From positions 124,001 to 188,000 of the forward strand of contig NZ_FNAP01000002.1 in the NCBI RefSeq assembly GCF_900101965.1: a stretch of DNA of 64,000 bases, read 5' to 3'. Shown here piece after piece: positions 44,502-54,314 of this stretch. The notes beneath the pieces are model-generated. The model had not been told where the DNA came from. It was given only the letters and a program-made list of their open reading frames with translations, and searched no databases. Position 1 is the first letter of the stretch, and each line of letters opens with the position of its first letter. The translations under genes were made by a program, and so were the position numbers. This DNA comes from Rhodospira trueperi. GTDB lineage: Bacteria > Pseudomonadota > Alphaproteobacteria > Rhodospirillales > Rhodospirillaceae.

Positions 44502-46709
44502 TTATCCGCGTGCCTTGGGGTGCCTCTTATCATACCAATCCTGGAGATCCGCCGGAACCTCGTCCACCTCTCCGGTCACGGTCCCGACAATGCCCATCAG
44601 CAGATCCCTGCTAATCTCGGTTTCCGCGAAAGGCGATGGCTGGGTTACACTGACGGGTTGGTGGCCATTGTACCGCCACGACCGCGCCTCCGCATTGCAC
44701 CGGCCATCGAGAGAAACCTCGGACGTCCGATATCCGGACAGGGACAGCACGACCCCGTGCGCGGGCACCTCGCAATTGATGGAAACCTCTTTTCCGCTGT
44801 CATCTTTCCACAGCGCAACGGACCAACTGGGGGAACGACCCTGTAATGTCGTATTGCTGCGTTCAATTAAGGCACGCGATGTCAGCGTAAGAACCGATGA
44901 ACCCGGTTCGTCGGCAAGTGTCGTGGAGTAACGAGAAGACCAGCGCGTCGCCAACTGTGGCCCATCCATGAGCAGAACAAACACCAAGTTTGGAGCCATG
45001 CCCCTGAGGATCGGGTGACAGGGATCCCCGCGAGCCAAATCCTCACATATCATGGCCGCGAAAGTTGAGTTTTCCCGAAAGACGTTGACGTGCACCTCTC
45101 GCTTTGTTAGGCGAATGTTTTCCCACCAAAGAATGCGCGGATCAAGAGCGGAAGCCAAGGCATAGGTTGTTATTTGGGATTCATCCAGCCTCCAGCGATG
45201 ATGTTTTGCGCGGCTGGTTGAAATTCCGATTGCTTTATTTGTTGCCCCATTTTTTGTTTTTGTAAAAACTGAGGAGATGGCGTAATTTCCCTTTTCGCCT
45301 TCACAATTCTCACTAGATCCTGAAACGAAAAACTCTAGCCGAGAATGCTGTCGACACATGTCTCTCGACAATACTTCATAGGTTTTCCAGTCCAATGAAT
45401 ACTCGGGAAATATAATACCGTGTATAAACGAAACGTCTTTTTTTGCAGACCAAACCAATTGATCCAGGAATATTCTTAATAACGCGCGGCGCATTTCTTT
45501 TTCTCTTATCTTCGCCTCGGACTCCCGTTTGTCATCATCATCTGTGATCTCTCCATGCAACCAGCGCTGATCGACGCAAAAACGCCCCCAGGGCGAAACT
45601 CCGTCATAATCTTCTTTGTTGCGATGAACATCCTGTGGCTTCAAAGACACTGTCCCGCGAAACGACTTGGCGGGAATGCGAAACGGAAATGGGACCAAAA
45701 GAATATTGAGGACTGCCTCGTCATCCGGTGTAATCATGAATGGAGGCTGATGCCACACAGAGCATACAATGCCTCGCGGCGGAACGAGCGCTAAATTCAG
45801 ACTCATATTTCTGAGGGAGCACCCGATATTTCTTGAGCGTGACTTGGCCTGCACACAAGAAATGTCTGGATCAACACCAAAACACAAAGTCCAAAGAGGA
45901 TCCTTAATATGTACGTGTCCATCAAGAGAAGTTGCATTTGTTGAATTATGTTGGTTGGCGTTTTTTGATTTCTCAAGCTTATATTCTATAATTATCTTAA
46001 ACCAGAGGGACGTCCATGACTGCGTTTCAGCACCCCTATCCCGCGTTCCGGCCCCGGTTTCCTCGCCTTCAGCGTTTCCTGTTTCGCTTTTTCGTCCGAG
46101 TTTTCCCGATTGTGGCAGCGTGGACGCGCCGCCACCTCCATCCGAGTGGGGCGCCTCAGCGTCATCCTGGTTCAGGAACCCGTATCCGACATCCGGGCAG
46201 GCCTGGTCGGCGATGACCATCAAGCTGCAAGCGAGGCTCCACCATCTTGGCGCAACCGTATCCTTGGTGTGCGGAAGGAAGGCCTTTTCGTCCTTGTGCG
46301 TCCCCAGTTCAGACCAGAGTCTCAGCACAAGGTCCGGTGTTCTCGGTGAATCAAACCATTTTTTCGCCGCGTTCCTGCAACTCTTATGGGTGCGCGCCGA
46401 TCTGAGAAAGGCTGGCCCGTCGGCGATGTGAAAATCGATGTCCAACTCGTCATCAGCGTCCCACGCTGCCGCCCCGGGTGGTGTCTCCCCTGCGGCGAGA
46501 TAATGGTAGGCTCCCGCAATGTCGAGCAGATACGCGGTCGCCGCGAACAGGTCCGGTGGGAAAACGGGACACGACGGCCACGATTGGTCGGACGTCGATG
46601 GCTGCACCAATTGCTGGATCAAGTCCTTCAAGGGATCCGGGAACGGGACACACGGAGCATTCGGATCCCCCTTGAAGAGGGTGTGTAAGATTTCGCCTAT
46701 CGTCTGCAC
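44502..46709 (-). CDS. Nitrilase-like domain protein with N-terminal helical domain, candidate defence effector
   Basis: 735-aa protein from a GTG start at 46709. Residues 1-175 are helical and unidentified (MQTIGEILHTLFKGD). About 180-245 is a Ser/Gly/Glu-rich linker. About 300-690 resembles the carbon-nitrogen hydrolase (nitrilase) fold with an apparent catalytic triad: Glu436 in IIFPEYSLDW, Lys502 in AKHHRWRLDE, Cys555 in MICEDLARGD, followed by MAPNLVFVLLMDGPQLATRW and GSSVLTLTS. The Cys-loop and MDGPQL block recall nitrilase domains linked to some reverse-transcriptase defence proteins, but no RT is present. Codon use is AT-richer in parts (45.1-46.0 kb). It follows a small gene after 42 bases, probably one operon. 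Confidence 0.75.
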   Translation of the reverse strand: MQTIGEILHTLFKGDPNAPCVPFPDPLKDLIQQLVQPSTSDQSWPSCPVFPPDLFAATAYLLDIAGAYHYLAAGETPPGAAAWDADDELDIDFHIADGPAFLRSARTHKSCRNAAKKWFDSPRTPDLVLRLWSELGTHKDEKAFLPHTKDTVAPRWWSLACSLMVIADQACPDVGYGFLNQDDAEAPHSDGGGGASTLPQSGKLGRKSETGNAEGEETGAGTRDRGAETQSWTSLWFKIIIEYKLEKSKNANQHNSTNATSLDGHVHIKDPLWTLCFGVDPDISCVQAKSRSRNIGCSLRNMSLNLALVPPRGIVCSVWHQPPFMITPDDEAVLNILLVPFPFRIPAKSFRGTVSLKPQDVHRNKEDYDGVSPWGRFCVDQRWLHGEITDDDDKRESEAKIREKEMRRALLRIFLDQLVWSAKKDVSFIHGIIFPEYSLDWKTYEVLSRDMCRQHSRLEFFVSGSSENCEGEKGNYAISSVFTKTKNGATNKAIGISTSRAKHHRWRLDESQITTYALASALDPRILWWENIRLTKREVHVNVFRENSTFAAMICEDLARGDPCHPILRGMAPNLVFVLLMDGPQLATRWSSRYSTTLADEPGSSVLTLTSRALIERSNTTLQGRSPSWSVALWKDDSGKEVSINCEVPAHGVVLSLSGYRTSEVSLDGRCNAEARSWRYNGHQPVSVTQPSPFAETEISRDLLMGIVGTVTGEVDEVPADLQDWYDKRHPKARG

Positions 46710-46751
46710 GACCCACCCCCAGCAAGGATAACCAACAAAAGGTGCATTACG

Positions 46752-47030
46752 TTAATCGAGGTTGACCTCCGCGCGCAAGAGAGGCTTGCCGGATCGTGAC
46801 CCCGATGGTATAAAGGCGAATCGTTTGAGCTGCTGCCGATGCTCTCGGCGACCTGCCTGCGAGAGCGTGGGGTCTTGACATGCTCGTTGGAACGCATCAA
46901 ATGAACAAGACGCGCTTCTGATCCTGACAGGTTCGGATCGATGACCGCGAAAGTAAACGACCTCGGTTGTGAAAGCCCCTGCTTGAGCGACACTGAGTTC
47001 AGGCATGAGTTGACGCCTTGACGCTGCCAT
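46752..47030 (-). CDS. Small unknown protein upstream of the nitrilase-like gene
   Basis: 92-aa protein. Start at 47030 with GGGAG six bases upstream; an alternative in-frame Met is at 47006. Sequence (GAFTTEVVYFRGHRSEPVRI, FDAFQRACQDPTLSQAGRRE) is basic and mixed alpha/beta. Not recognised. Same strand as, and 42 bases before, the 735-aa gene, so it is probably a partner or regulator. Confidence 0.6.
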   Translation of the reverse strand: MAASRRQLMPELSVAQAGAFTTEVVYFRGHRSEPVRIRSASCSFDAFQRACQDPTLSQAGRREHRQQLKRFAFIPSGSRSGKPLLRAEVNLD

Positions 47031-47188
47031 GGTCGCTCCCGGCACCGAACGAAAGGGCCGACGATATGGCGGGCGGAGGCTTGGCACCGACCAGGGTTTC
47101 GTGCTACCTGTACCGCTCGTTCCTTGGGCAGGACGCCTAGGGGATTGAGGGCAATCGACATCGCCCTTGGAAGTTGGGGGAGTACCCT

Positions 47189-47422
47189 ATGCCCGTCTTG
47201 GCCGATCCTGAATGGCTAGAACTCCAGGCGCGCGCCGCACAGCAGGCCCGCGATGAGTTAAAGAGCCGATTTGAAATCGTATTCCATGGTGACACGACGG
47301 GTAAAGGTGAGCATGTCCGTCGTGCCTTCAGTAGCATTGAGGATGATTTCGGCCACGTGGATGGTGCCCGGCCCCAGACGGCCAAGCCCCAGACAGCCTC
47401 GTCTGCCTCAAGTGGTCCCTGA
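47189..47422 (+). CDS. Small unknown protein, divergent from the island operon
   Basis: 77-aa protein. ATG at 47189 with TTGGGGGAG upstream. An amphipathic helix (PEWLELQARAAQQARDELKS) is followed by FEIVFHGDTTGKGEHVRRAF and a low-complexity Thr/Ser/Ala tail. No family recognised. Coding character is plausible but unproven. Confidence 0.45.
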   Translation: MPVLADPEWLELQARAAQQARDELKSRFEIVFHGDTTGKGEHVRRAFSSIEDDFGHVDGARPQTAKPQTASSASSGP

Positions 47423-47718
47423 CTGACCCTCGACGGCACGCCCGTGAAAACAAGGCCCCCCCTTTTTCAAAGGGAGAGTGGTGTGTTCTTTTTTTGTGAC
47501 TGTCACGATAGACAGACGATCAAGAATGCCGCTGAGTCGCGGGCAATATTGTACGGAACACGGAAAAGCACTGTTTTGTACGCCTACGGCCGTGCGACCC
47601 TGAACCACCTGTCTTCTGATGACAGCCAAGAATGTACGAAGCCTGTATATAATGTGGGCCAATGGCGGCCGGGTTCAAGCGTTCCGGTGCCATTTTAGTG
47701 ACTTTGTTGCCGGTTGTT
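47423..47718. other. Island right flank, no supported gene
   Basis: Contains an open frame of 84 codons at 47444-47698 without a good ribosome binding site or recognisable sequence. CCCTTT-TTC-AAAGGG at about 47460 forms a small hairpin; its role is uncertain. The AT-rich stretch ends at the right direct repeat. Confidence 0.4.
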
Positions 47719-47746
47719 CCCCTTTACCCCATCTCCGCCAGCTTGG
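47719..47746 (+). repeat. Right 28-bp direct repeat, overlapping the prfA 3' end
   Basis: Identical to 44387-44414; the TTA at 47724 is the complement of the prfA stop codon. It marks the boundary between the island and the hisS-hemA-prfA operon. Confidence 0.85.
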
Positions 47747-48785
47747 CCGCCTGGTCCTCGGCGATGAGGGGGTCGATGACGTCGTCCAGCGCCTCGCCGG
47801 TGATGACCTTGTCCAGGGTGTAGAGCGTCAGGTTGATGCGGTGATCGGTCACCCGGCCTTGCGGAAAATTATAGGTGCGGATGCGCTCCGAACGGTCGCC
47901 GGAGCCCACTTGGCTCTTGCGCGCGTCGGCGCGTTCCTGGTCGGCGGCGCGGCGCTGTTCGTCGTACATCTTGGCCAGCAGCATCTTCATCGCCTTGTCG
48001 CGGTTCTTGTGCTGGCTTTTCTCTTCCTGGCAGGCGGCGACGATGCCGGTGGGAATGTGGGTGATGCGCACCGCCGAGTCGGTGGTGTTGACGTGCTGGC
48101 CGCCGGCCCCCTGGGAGCGGTAGGTGTCGATGCGCAGATCCTTGTCCTCGACGTGGACGTCCACCGCCTGGGCCTCCGGCAGCACGGCGACGGTGGCGGC
48201 GGAGGTATGAATGCGCCCGCCGGCCTCGGTCACCGGCACGCGCTGCACCCGGTGGACGCCGCTTTCGTACTTCAGGCGGGCGAAGACGTTGCGGCCGGAG
48301 ACGGTGGCGATGGCCTCCTTGAGGCCGCCGATGGGGGTGTCGGTGGCGTCCATCACCTCGAACCGCCAGCCCTGCGACGCGGCGTAGCGTTCGTACATGC
48401 GGAACAGTTCACCCGCGAACAGCGCCGCCTCGTCGCCGCCGGTGCCGGCGCGCACCTCCAGGATGGCGTTGCGCGCGTCGGCCTCGTCCCTGGGCAATAG
48501 CATCAGTTGGACCGCGCGTTCGCGCTCCGGCACCTCCTCGCGCAGTCGCCCGACCTCCTCCTCGGCCAGACCGCGCATCTCGGGATCGTCGAGCATCGCC
48601 TCGGCGTCCGCCAGATCGGCGCGGGCCTGGCGCAAGGCGCCGATGGCCTCCACCACCGGGGTCAGGTCGGACAGTTCCTTGGACAGGCGCGGGATGTCCT
48701 GGGCGTCCAGGTCGGAGCCCGACAGCAGCGCCCCCAGTTCCTCATGCCGCGAGACCACGCGGCTCAGTTTCTCGTCCAGGCTCAT
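47724..48785 (-). CDS. prfA: Peptide chain release factor 1
   Basis: 353-aa RF1. It reads UAA and UAG through the PVT tripeptide (184-186, context [11 protein letters not shown]), and triggers hydrolysis through GGQ (228-230 in [11 protein letters not shown]). Normal length. ATG at 48785 overlaps the hemA stop as ATGA. The gene ends in the 28-bp repeat; partial copies of its 3' end occur at 41.7 and 44.4 kb. Confidence 0.97.
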   Translation of the reverse strand: MSLDEKLSRVVSRHEELGALLSGSDLDAQDIPRLSKELSDLTPVVEAIGALRQARADLADAEAMLDDPEMRGLAEEEVGRLREEVPERERAVQLMLLPRDEADARNAILEVRAGTGGDEAALFAGELFRMYERYAASQGWRFEVMDATDTPIGGLKEAIATVSGRNVFARLKYESGVHRVQRVPVTEAGGRIHTSAATVAVLPEAQAVDVHVEDKDLRIDTYRSQGAGGQHVNTTDSAVRITHIPTGIVAACQEEKSQHKNRDKAMKMLLAKMYDEQRRAADQERADARKSQVGSGDRSERIRTYNFPQGRVTDHRINLTLYTLDKVITGEALDDVIDPLIAEDQAAKLAEMG

Positions 48786-50167
48786 GATGGTTCGTCTTTT
48801 TTGTCTTGATCCTGAGGGTCCGACGCCGTTCGCGTCGCTCCGGGCGCCTCGGCGCCGGTGAGGCGGAACAGGCGGCGGGTGACGTTCTCGGCGTGGCGCA
48901 GGTTCTCCGGCGGGCCGGCGGTCAGGCGCCGCAGTTCCTCCGATGGGGTGTGCAGCAAACGGCCAATGAGCAGCCGAGTCGCCTTGCCGGCATCGTCGCC
49001 GGCCTCGGCCAGCACGCGGTTGCGCTCCTCCTCGAAGCGGGCGTGCAACTGGGTGATGACGGGCGCCGCCGCGCGTTCCACGCGGCCGGTGCGGAAGCGC
49101 CCTACCTCCTCGCGCACGATGCGCCACGCCGCCTCGGCCTCGGCCTCGCGGTGGGCGCGGCCTTCCATGGCGATGCCCTCCAGATCATCCAGATCGTACA
49201 GGAAGGCGTTGTCCACTTTGTTGACGGCCGGTTCCACGTCGCCCGGCACGGCCACGTCGGCGATGAACACCGGGCGGCGCCGCCGCCGCTTGGAGGACTG
49301 GCGCGCCGCGTCCTCGCCCAGGATGTGCTCGCGCCCGCCGAAGCACGAGATGACGATGTCGGCCGCCACCAGATCGTCGATCAGCGCCTCGTTGCTGCTG
49401 ACGTGGGCGTTGAGGCGCCGGGCCACGGCCTCGGCACGGCTGCGCCGACGGGCGCGCACGATCAGGTGCTCCAGCCCGTGAGTCTGGAACGACTCGGCCA
49501 GAAGCTCGCCCATCTCGCCGGTGCCCAGCAACAACCCGGTGCGGCCGTTCAGATCGCCGTGCAGATCGCGCGCCACCTGCACCGCCGCCGATGCCACCGA
49601 CACCGGCCCCTCGGCGATGTGGGTCTCCGAGCGCACCCGCTTGGCGCAGGCGAAGGCCGATTGCAGCAGGCGTTCCAGTTCGGCGCCCACCATGCCGGCG
49701 GCCCGCGCGGTGGAATAGCCGGCCTTGACCTGCCGCAGGACATGCGGCTCGCCGATCACCTGACTGTCGAGCGAGGCGGCGACCGCGAAACAGTGCCGGG
49801 CGGCGTCGGCGCCGCGCAGCACGTAGCCCTGGCCGCGCAACACCGACGGCGTGACGTCGCCCTGTTCGGCCAGCGCGACCAGGGCGACTTCGGCCGTGGC
49901 CTCGGCGACGTCGACCTCCGGGGCCTGGGCGATCACCTCCACCCGGTCGCAGGTGGACAAGACCACCGCCTGGGTCAGACCGGCGGATCGCAGGCGCTCC
50001 AGGAAGGCGGGCACGGCCTCGTCCTCCAGTGTCACCCGGTCGCGCAGGCCCATCGAACTGGAATGGTGGTTGGCGCCCACGATGATCAGTGCGCCCAGGG
50101 TGTCCGGGGCGTCCTCCCTGCCATCGTCCCCGGGGCCGTCGGGGCTGTCGCCGCCGGGTGTCGTCAC
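48782..50167 (-). CDS. hemA: Glutamyl-tRNA reductase
   Basis: 461-aa enzyme reducing Glu-tRNA to glutamate-1-semialdehyde, first step of the C5 route to tetrapyrroles. [16 protein letters not shown], nucleophile Cys73 in [10 protein letters not shown], and NADPH-binding [14 protein letters not shown] are present. The first 25 and last 30 residues are charged, disordered extensions. GTG start overlaps the hisS stop (GTGA). In alphaproteobacteria hemA usually names ALA synthase; this is the other, C5-type enzyme. Confidence 0.95.
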   Translation of the reverse strand: MTTPGGDSPDGPGDDGREDAPDTLGALIIVGANHHSSSMGLRDRVTLEDEAVPAFLERLRSAGLTQAVVLSTCDRVEVIAQAPEVDVAEATAEVALVALAEQGDVTPSVLRGQGYVLRGADAARHCFAVAASLDSQVIGEPHVLRQVKAGYSTARAAGMVGAELERLLQSAFACAKRVRSETHIAEGPVSVASAAVQVARDLHGDLNGRTGLLLGTGEMGELLAESFQTHGLEHLIVRARRRSRAEAVARRLNAHVSSNEALIDDLVAADIVISCFGGREHILGEDAARQSSKRRRRRPVFIADVAVPGDVEPAVNKVDNAFLYDLDDLEGIAMEGRAHREAEAEAAWRIVREEVGRFRTGRVERAAAPVITQLHARFEEERNRVLAEAGDDAGKATRLLIGRLLHTPSEELRRLTAGPPENLRHAENVTRRLFRLTGAEAPGATRTASDPQDQDKKDEPS

Positions 50168-51408
50168 CGGAACCGGTCCAGCGCCCTCTCCACCGCGTTA
50201 AGGCGAACCCGCGTCTGCTCGCCGCTGTCCAGGTCGCGCACCGTGGCCTCGCCGGCCGCCAGTTCCTCGTCGCCCAGGATCACGGCGGCGCGGGCGTTCA
50301 CCTTGTTGGCCCGTTTCATGCGCTTGCCCATGTTGCCGGAGTAGCCGAGATCGACCGCGAAGCCGGCGCGGCGCAGGCGGTCGGTCAGGGGCAGGGCCAG
50401 CGCGTCCGCCTCGGCGCCGGCCGGCACCATGGCGATGGGGCGCGGCGCCGGCGGCGGATCGGTCATCAGCATGGACAGGCGCTCGACCCCGGCGGCCCAG
50501 CCGACGCCGGGCGTGGGCGGCCCGCCCATCTGCTTGACCAGCCCGTCATAGCGCCCGCCGGCCAAGACGGTCCCCTGGGCGCCCAGCGCGGTGGTGGTGA
50601 ATTCGAACGCGGTGTGGGTGTAGTAATCGAGGCCCCGCACCAACCGGGGGCTGATCTCGACCGGAATGTTCAGCGCCGAAAGCCCGTCGCGCACGCGGGC
50701 GAAGAAGTCCCGCGAGGTGTCGTTCAGGTGATCGGCGAGAATCGGCGCGTCGGCCACCACGGCGCGGTCGCCCTCGTCCTTGGAATCGAGGATGCGCATG
50801 GGGTTGCGCTCCAGCCGGGCGAGGCTGTCCTCGGACAGTTCGCCCTGACGGCCCTTCAGGTAGGCCACCAGCGCCTCGCGGTAGACGGCGCGGCTCTCCA
50901 GGTCGCCCAGGGTGTTCACCTCGACGGTGACGGTGCCGCCCAGGCCCAGCGCCTCCAGGATATGATAGCCGCAGGTGATGACCTCGACGTCGGCGGCCGG
51001 TCCCTCGACCCCCAGGATCTCGATGCCGACCTGATGGAACTGCCGCTGGCGGCCCTTCTGCGGGCGCTCGTAGCGGAACATGGGGCCGCGATAGAACGCC
51101 TTGACCGGCACCTGCTGGGCCAGCCCGCCGGAGATGAAGGCGCGCACGATGGCCGCCGTGCCCTCGGGCCGCAGGGTCAGGCTTTCGCCGCCCCGGTCCT
51201 CGAAGGTGTACATCTCCTTGGTGACGATGTCGGAGGTGTCGCCGAGCGTGCGCTTGAACACCTCGGTGAACTCGAAGATGGGCGTGACGATCTCGCCGAA
51301 GCCGAAGCGGCGCGCGACGTCGAACGCGCGCTGCTCCACCGCGCGGTGGGCGCGGGCGGCATCGGGCAGAAGGTCGTGGGTCCCGCGCACGGGTTGCAAG
51401 GCGGCCAT
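50164..51408 (-). CDS. hisS: Histidyl-tRNA synthetase
   Basis: 414-aa class II synthetase. LQPVRGTHDLLP at the start, motif 2 with FYRGPMFRYERPQKGRQRQF, histidine loop LVRGLDYYTHTAFEF, motif 3 GVGWAAGVERL. AAGGA about 7 bases upstream fixes the start at 51408. First gene of the tightly overlapping operon hisS-hemA-prfA. Confidence 0.97.
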   Translation of the reverse strand: MAALQPVRGTHDLLPDAARAHRAVEQRAFDVARRFGFGEIVTPIFEFTEVFKRTLGDTSDIVTKEMYTFEDRGGESLTLRPEGTAAIVRAFISGGLAQQVPVKAFYRGPMFRYERPQKGRQRQFHQVGIEILGVEGPAADVEVITCGYHILEALGLGGTVTVEVNTLGDLESRAVYREALVAYLKGRQGELSEDSLARLERNPMRILDSKDEGDRAVVADAPILADHLNDTSRDFFARVRDGLSALNIPVEISPRLVRGLDYYTHTAFEFTTTALGAQGTVLAGGRYDGLVKQMGGPPTPGVGWAAGVERLSMLMTDPPPAPRPIAMVPAGAEADALALPLTDRLRRAGFAVDLGYSGNMGKRMKRANKVNARAAVILGDEELAAGEATVRDLDSGEQTRVRLNAVERALDRFR

Positions 51409-51619
51409 GGGGTCCTTCGGGTGCCAGGGGACGGGAGACAGGCACCGGGGACCGGCCCGGCCCATGATGCCGCCTCCGTCATATTCAGGCCGGACCCGTT
51501 TTGCAACGGTGGGAGGGACCCGGCATCCCGATCCCCTTGAAGAAAGCGCCTGGTCCGTGGTGGCCGAAGCGGCCGTCGTGCACCGCCTAGACTCGCGGTC
51601 GCGATGCCGACGGCCTCGG

Positions 51620-52231
51620 TCATGCGGCCCTTTCCGATCGAGCGAGGAGAACGGCCGCGCTACCCATAACACCCGCTGCGGTCCGGTTGATCATCCGTCG
51701 CCTGAAAGGTGTCAGGGCATACCCACCCACTAGCGACCCGGCAGTCACCCAAATGAGTGCTGCAAATCCCTCCGCTACAATATATAGACCCCCGAGAATG
51801 AAAAGCTGCGGCAAGATTGTTTCGGCTTCATTGACAAACTGGGGCAGGAACGCCGTCAGCAAGAGATACGCCTTCGGATTTCCCAAAAGGGTAAAAAACT
51901 CGCGCCGCATCAACATCGAGGCATCCGGTGCTGCGACGTCGGAAGCGGTATCGGCTCTCCAGAAACGCCACGCCAGAAACACCAGATAGCCGACGCCCAT
52001 CCATTTCAGGGCGACGAAGGCCATCTCTGACGTCCGCAGCACGACATCCAGCCCCAGCGAGGCCAGCACGACCAATACCGCCCATGCGGCAAGCCGTCCC
52101 ATGACTCCCTTCGCGGTCGGCCGCCATCCGGCTTTGGTTGCCGACACAAAAGCGAGCAGGTTATTCGCACCGGGTGACGCGCCGAGTAAAAGGGCCGCAG
52201 GCACAAAGATGAGCACGTGTTCGGTCGTCAC
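51620..52231 (-). CDS. LysE/RhtB-family exporter
   Basis: 203-aa inner-membrane protein, about six hydrophobic helices: ALLLGASPGANNLLAF near the start, LKWMGVGYLVFLAWRFWRAD, and FFTLLGNPKAYLLLTAFLPQ. The start is a GTG at 52231. Codon use around 51640-51860 is somewhat AT-richer than neighbours. It is 38 bases downstream of a second family member. Substrate unknown. Confidence 0.88.
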   Translation of the reverse strand: MTTEHVLIFVPAALLLGASPGANNLLAFVSATKAGWRPTAKGVMGRLAAWAVLVVLASLGLDVVLRTSEMAFVALKWMGVGYLVFLAWRFWRADTASDVAAPDASMLMRREFFTLLGNPKAYLLLTAFLPQFVNEAETILPQLFILGGLYIVAEGFAALIWVTAGSLVGGYALTPFRRRMINRTAAGVMGSAAVLLARSERAA

Positions 52232-52269
52232 GGCGTTCCCCCGTCCCCGCGTTCCAGTGTGCGTGAGCC

Positions 52270-52881
52270 CTACCGGTCCGCCAGCGCCAGCCGCAGCCCC
52301 AGCAGCCCGAACGCCCCGGCGAAGCCGCGCCGCATCCAGCGCATCACGGAGGGGCGGGAGATGACGTGCCGGCGCGTGGCCGAGGCGAACGCGCCGTAGC
52401 CGACGAAGACGATGAACGTCAGCAGCATGAACACCGCCGCCAGCCCGAGCATCATCAGGGTGGGCGCGGCGGTTTCCGCCGGCACGAACTGCGGCAGGAA
52501 GGCCAGAAAGAACAGCGACAGCTTCGGGTTCAGGATGTTCAGCAGGAACCCGTTGAGCACGATGCGGCCGGGCGGGGCCGGGGCGTGCTCGCCCTTGACC
52601 TCCAGCGCGCCGCCGTCCCTCAGCACGCTCCACGCCATGTACAGCAGGTAGCAGACGCCGAGATACTTGATCACCAGAAAGGCCAGCGCGCTGGTGTGCA
52701 GCAGGGCGGCCAGCCCGGCGATGCTGGCGGCGATGTGCGGCAGGATTCCGAATGTGCAGCCGAGCGCCGCCCAGACGCTGGCGCGCCAGCCCCGGCCCAG
52801 CCCATAGGCGAGGGTGTACAGCACGCCGGTGCCCGGCAGCAGGATGACGACCATCGAGGTGACGAGGAATTCGGGGCTCAT
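52270..52881 (-). CDS. LysE/RhtB-family exporter
   Basis: 203-aa paralogue of the next gene. VVILLPGTGVLYTLAYGLGR replaces the usual PGP motif, followed by IKYLGVCYLLYMAWSVLRDG and FLLNILNPKLSLFFLAFLPQ. AAGGA about 9 bases before the ATG at 52881. Tandem with the exporter at 51620; probably one transcript. Confidence 0.92.
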   Translation of the reverse strand: MSPEFLVTSMVVILLPGTGVLYTLAYGLGRGWRASVWAALGCTFGILPHIAASIAGLAALLHTSALAFLVIKYLGVCYLLYMAWSVLRDGGALEVKGEHAPAPPGRIVLNGFLLNILNPKLSLFFLAFLPQFVPAETAAPTLMMLGLAAVFMLLTFIVFVGYGAFASATRRHVISRPSVMRWMRRGFAGAFGLLGLRLALADR

Positions 52882-53066
52882 GGGAGGGGCTTCCTTGGTT
52901 TCCGTGTCGGTGGGGAACGCGACGGCCGCATCACCCCGCCCGAAGCGTCCCCTTTTCAGGCGATCGCATGCCGGTCTCTTGTGCCCGGTCCGGGCGGGTT
53001 TTGAAAGCGCCACGGTGGCACGGCACAGGAAAACCGCAGGACCGGCGACGCCCCTCCGGCGCGGCG

Positions 53067-54131
53067 TCAGGCCGACCCCTCCATTCCCTCCGGATACACG
53101 AACGGGTCGTCCCCTGCTTCCTCCACCCGCGCCACCAACAGATCGACGAAGGTCCGCTCCGCCTGGGACAGCGTGGTGCGCGGGTTGGTGACCAGGAAGA
53201 TGTCCACCGCTGGCGGCCCGCCGGGTGGCGGCGCGTCATCCTCCGGCGGCAGCCGCCACAGCAGGCCGTCGGCCACGTCTCGCGCCACGGCGTGGATCGG
53301 CAGCGCCCCGATGCCCAGCCCGGCGACGATCATGCGGCGCACCTCTTCCAGGTTGGCGGCGGTGCCGACGATGCGCCCGGTCAGTCCGTGGTGAACCCGC
53401 AACAGGCTGACGGCCCGCAGGGCATCCTGGGGACTGTCGGTGACGAAGGACACGAAGGTTTCTTCGGCCAGATCGGCCATGGTCAGGTCGCGGCGGCCGA
53501 ACAGGCGGTGCCGGGGGCCGCAGAAGACTCCGAAGTGCTCCCGGAACAGAATTCGATAGCTCAGTTGCGGATGCGGCCGGGCGACGAGGCAGATACCCGC
53601 GCTGGCCTGCCGCGACAGCACGGTCTGCACCACGGCGCTGGAGCGGGCGATGTCGATCTCCAGGGTCACCAGGGGGTGGCGCTGGTGATAGTCCGCCAGC
53701 GCCTCGTCGAGCGGCGGGAAGGTCACATGGCTGGCCATGGCGAGGCGGATGTGCCCGCTCAGGTCCGCCTCGGCGTCCGTCATCAGGTGACCCAGCCGGC
53801 CGATGGCGCCGCAGATGTCGCGGCACTCGTCGAACAGCACCCGGCCCTGGTCGGTCAGTTCGAAGCGGCCCGGGGCGCGGTCGATGAGCCGTTGTCCGAG
53901 CCGATCCTCCAGCCGCTTCAGCGCGTTGCTGACGCTGGGCTGGCGCAGCAGAAGGCGGTTGGCGGCCCGGGTGATGGAGCCTTCCTCGACGATCACCATG
54001 AAGGTGTGCAGCAGGTTCCAATCGAAGTCCCGCCGGGCCAGTGCCGGCACGGCGGCATCCGGCGCGACGTCATCCCGGCCTGCATCCGGCACGGTGCCCG
54101 GAAGACCTCCGCCGTCGTTCGCGTCGATCAT
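53067..54131 (-). CDS. LysR-type regulator next to a polyamine-type transporter
   Basis: 354-aa regulator with an N-terminal 45-residue acidic/Gly-rich extension before the HTH (LLHTFMVIVEEGSITRAANR, LRQPSVSNALKRLEDRLGQ). The effector domain follows to about 340. GGAGGG lies just before the ATG at 54131. Divergent from the ABC uptake operon starting at 54315, whose expression it probably controls. Confidence 0.92.
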   Translation of the reverse strand: MIDANDGGGLPGTVPDAGRDDVAPDAAVPALARRDFDWNLLHTFMVIVEEGSITRAANRLLLRQPSVSNALKRLEDRLGQRLIDRAPGRFELTDQGRVLFDECRDICGAIGRLGHLMTDAEADLSGHIRLAMASHVTFPPLDEALADYHQRHPLVTLEIDIARSSAVVQTVLSRQASAGICLVARPHPQLSYRILFREHFGVFCGPRHRLFGRRDLTMADLAEETFVSFVTDSPQDALRAVSLLRVHHGLTGRIVGTAANLEEVRRMIVAGLGIGALPIHAVARDVADGLLWRLPPEDDAPPPGGPPAVDIFLVTNPRTTLSQAERTFVDLLVARVEEAGDDPFVYPEGMEGSA

Positions 54132-54314
54132 CGCCCCCTCCCTCCGGACACCATAGCAACGGACTATACCATTCATTATTGCAATCTATTTGCGCTATGT
54201 CCATTCCCGGGGCGTGATGGACCGAACGTTCCGGTCGGACATTCGCCGGCCGGGCTCCGCGTCGTGACCCAACACGGGCGGATGGGGGGTTCACCACAGG
54301 CGGGAGGCGCAGCG

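Noticed and set aside
46697-47161. 154-codon minus-strand frame overlapping the 92-aa island gene
   Set aside because: No ribosome binding site; the frame starting at 47030 has a better site and more protein-like sequence.
47444-47698. 84-codon plus-strand frame
   Set aside because: Odd composition, no ribosome binding site and ends against the direct repeat; not strong enough to call.
52968-54314. Long N-terminal extension of the potB-like permease frame
   Set aside because: It is antisense to the LysR regulator gene; the permease begins at the ATG at 54315 with GGGAGG upstream.
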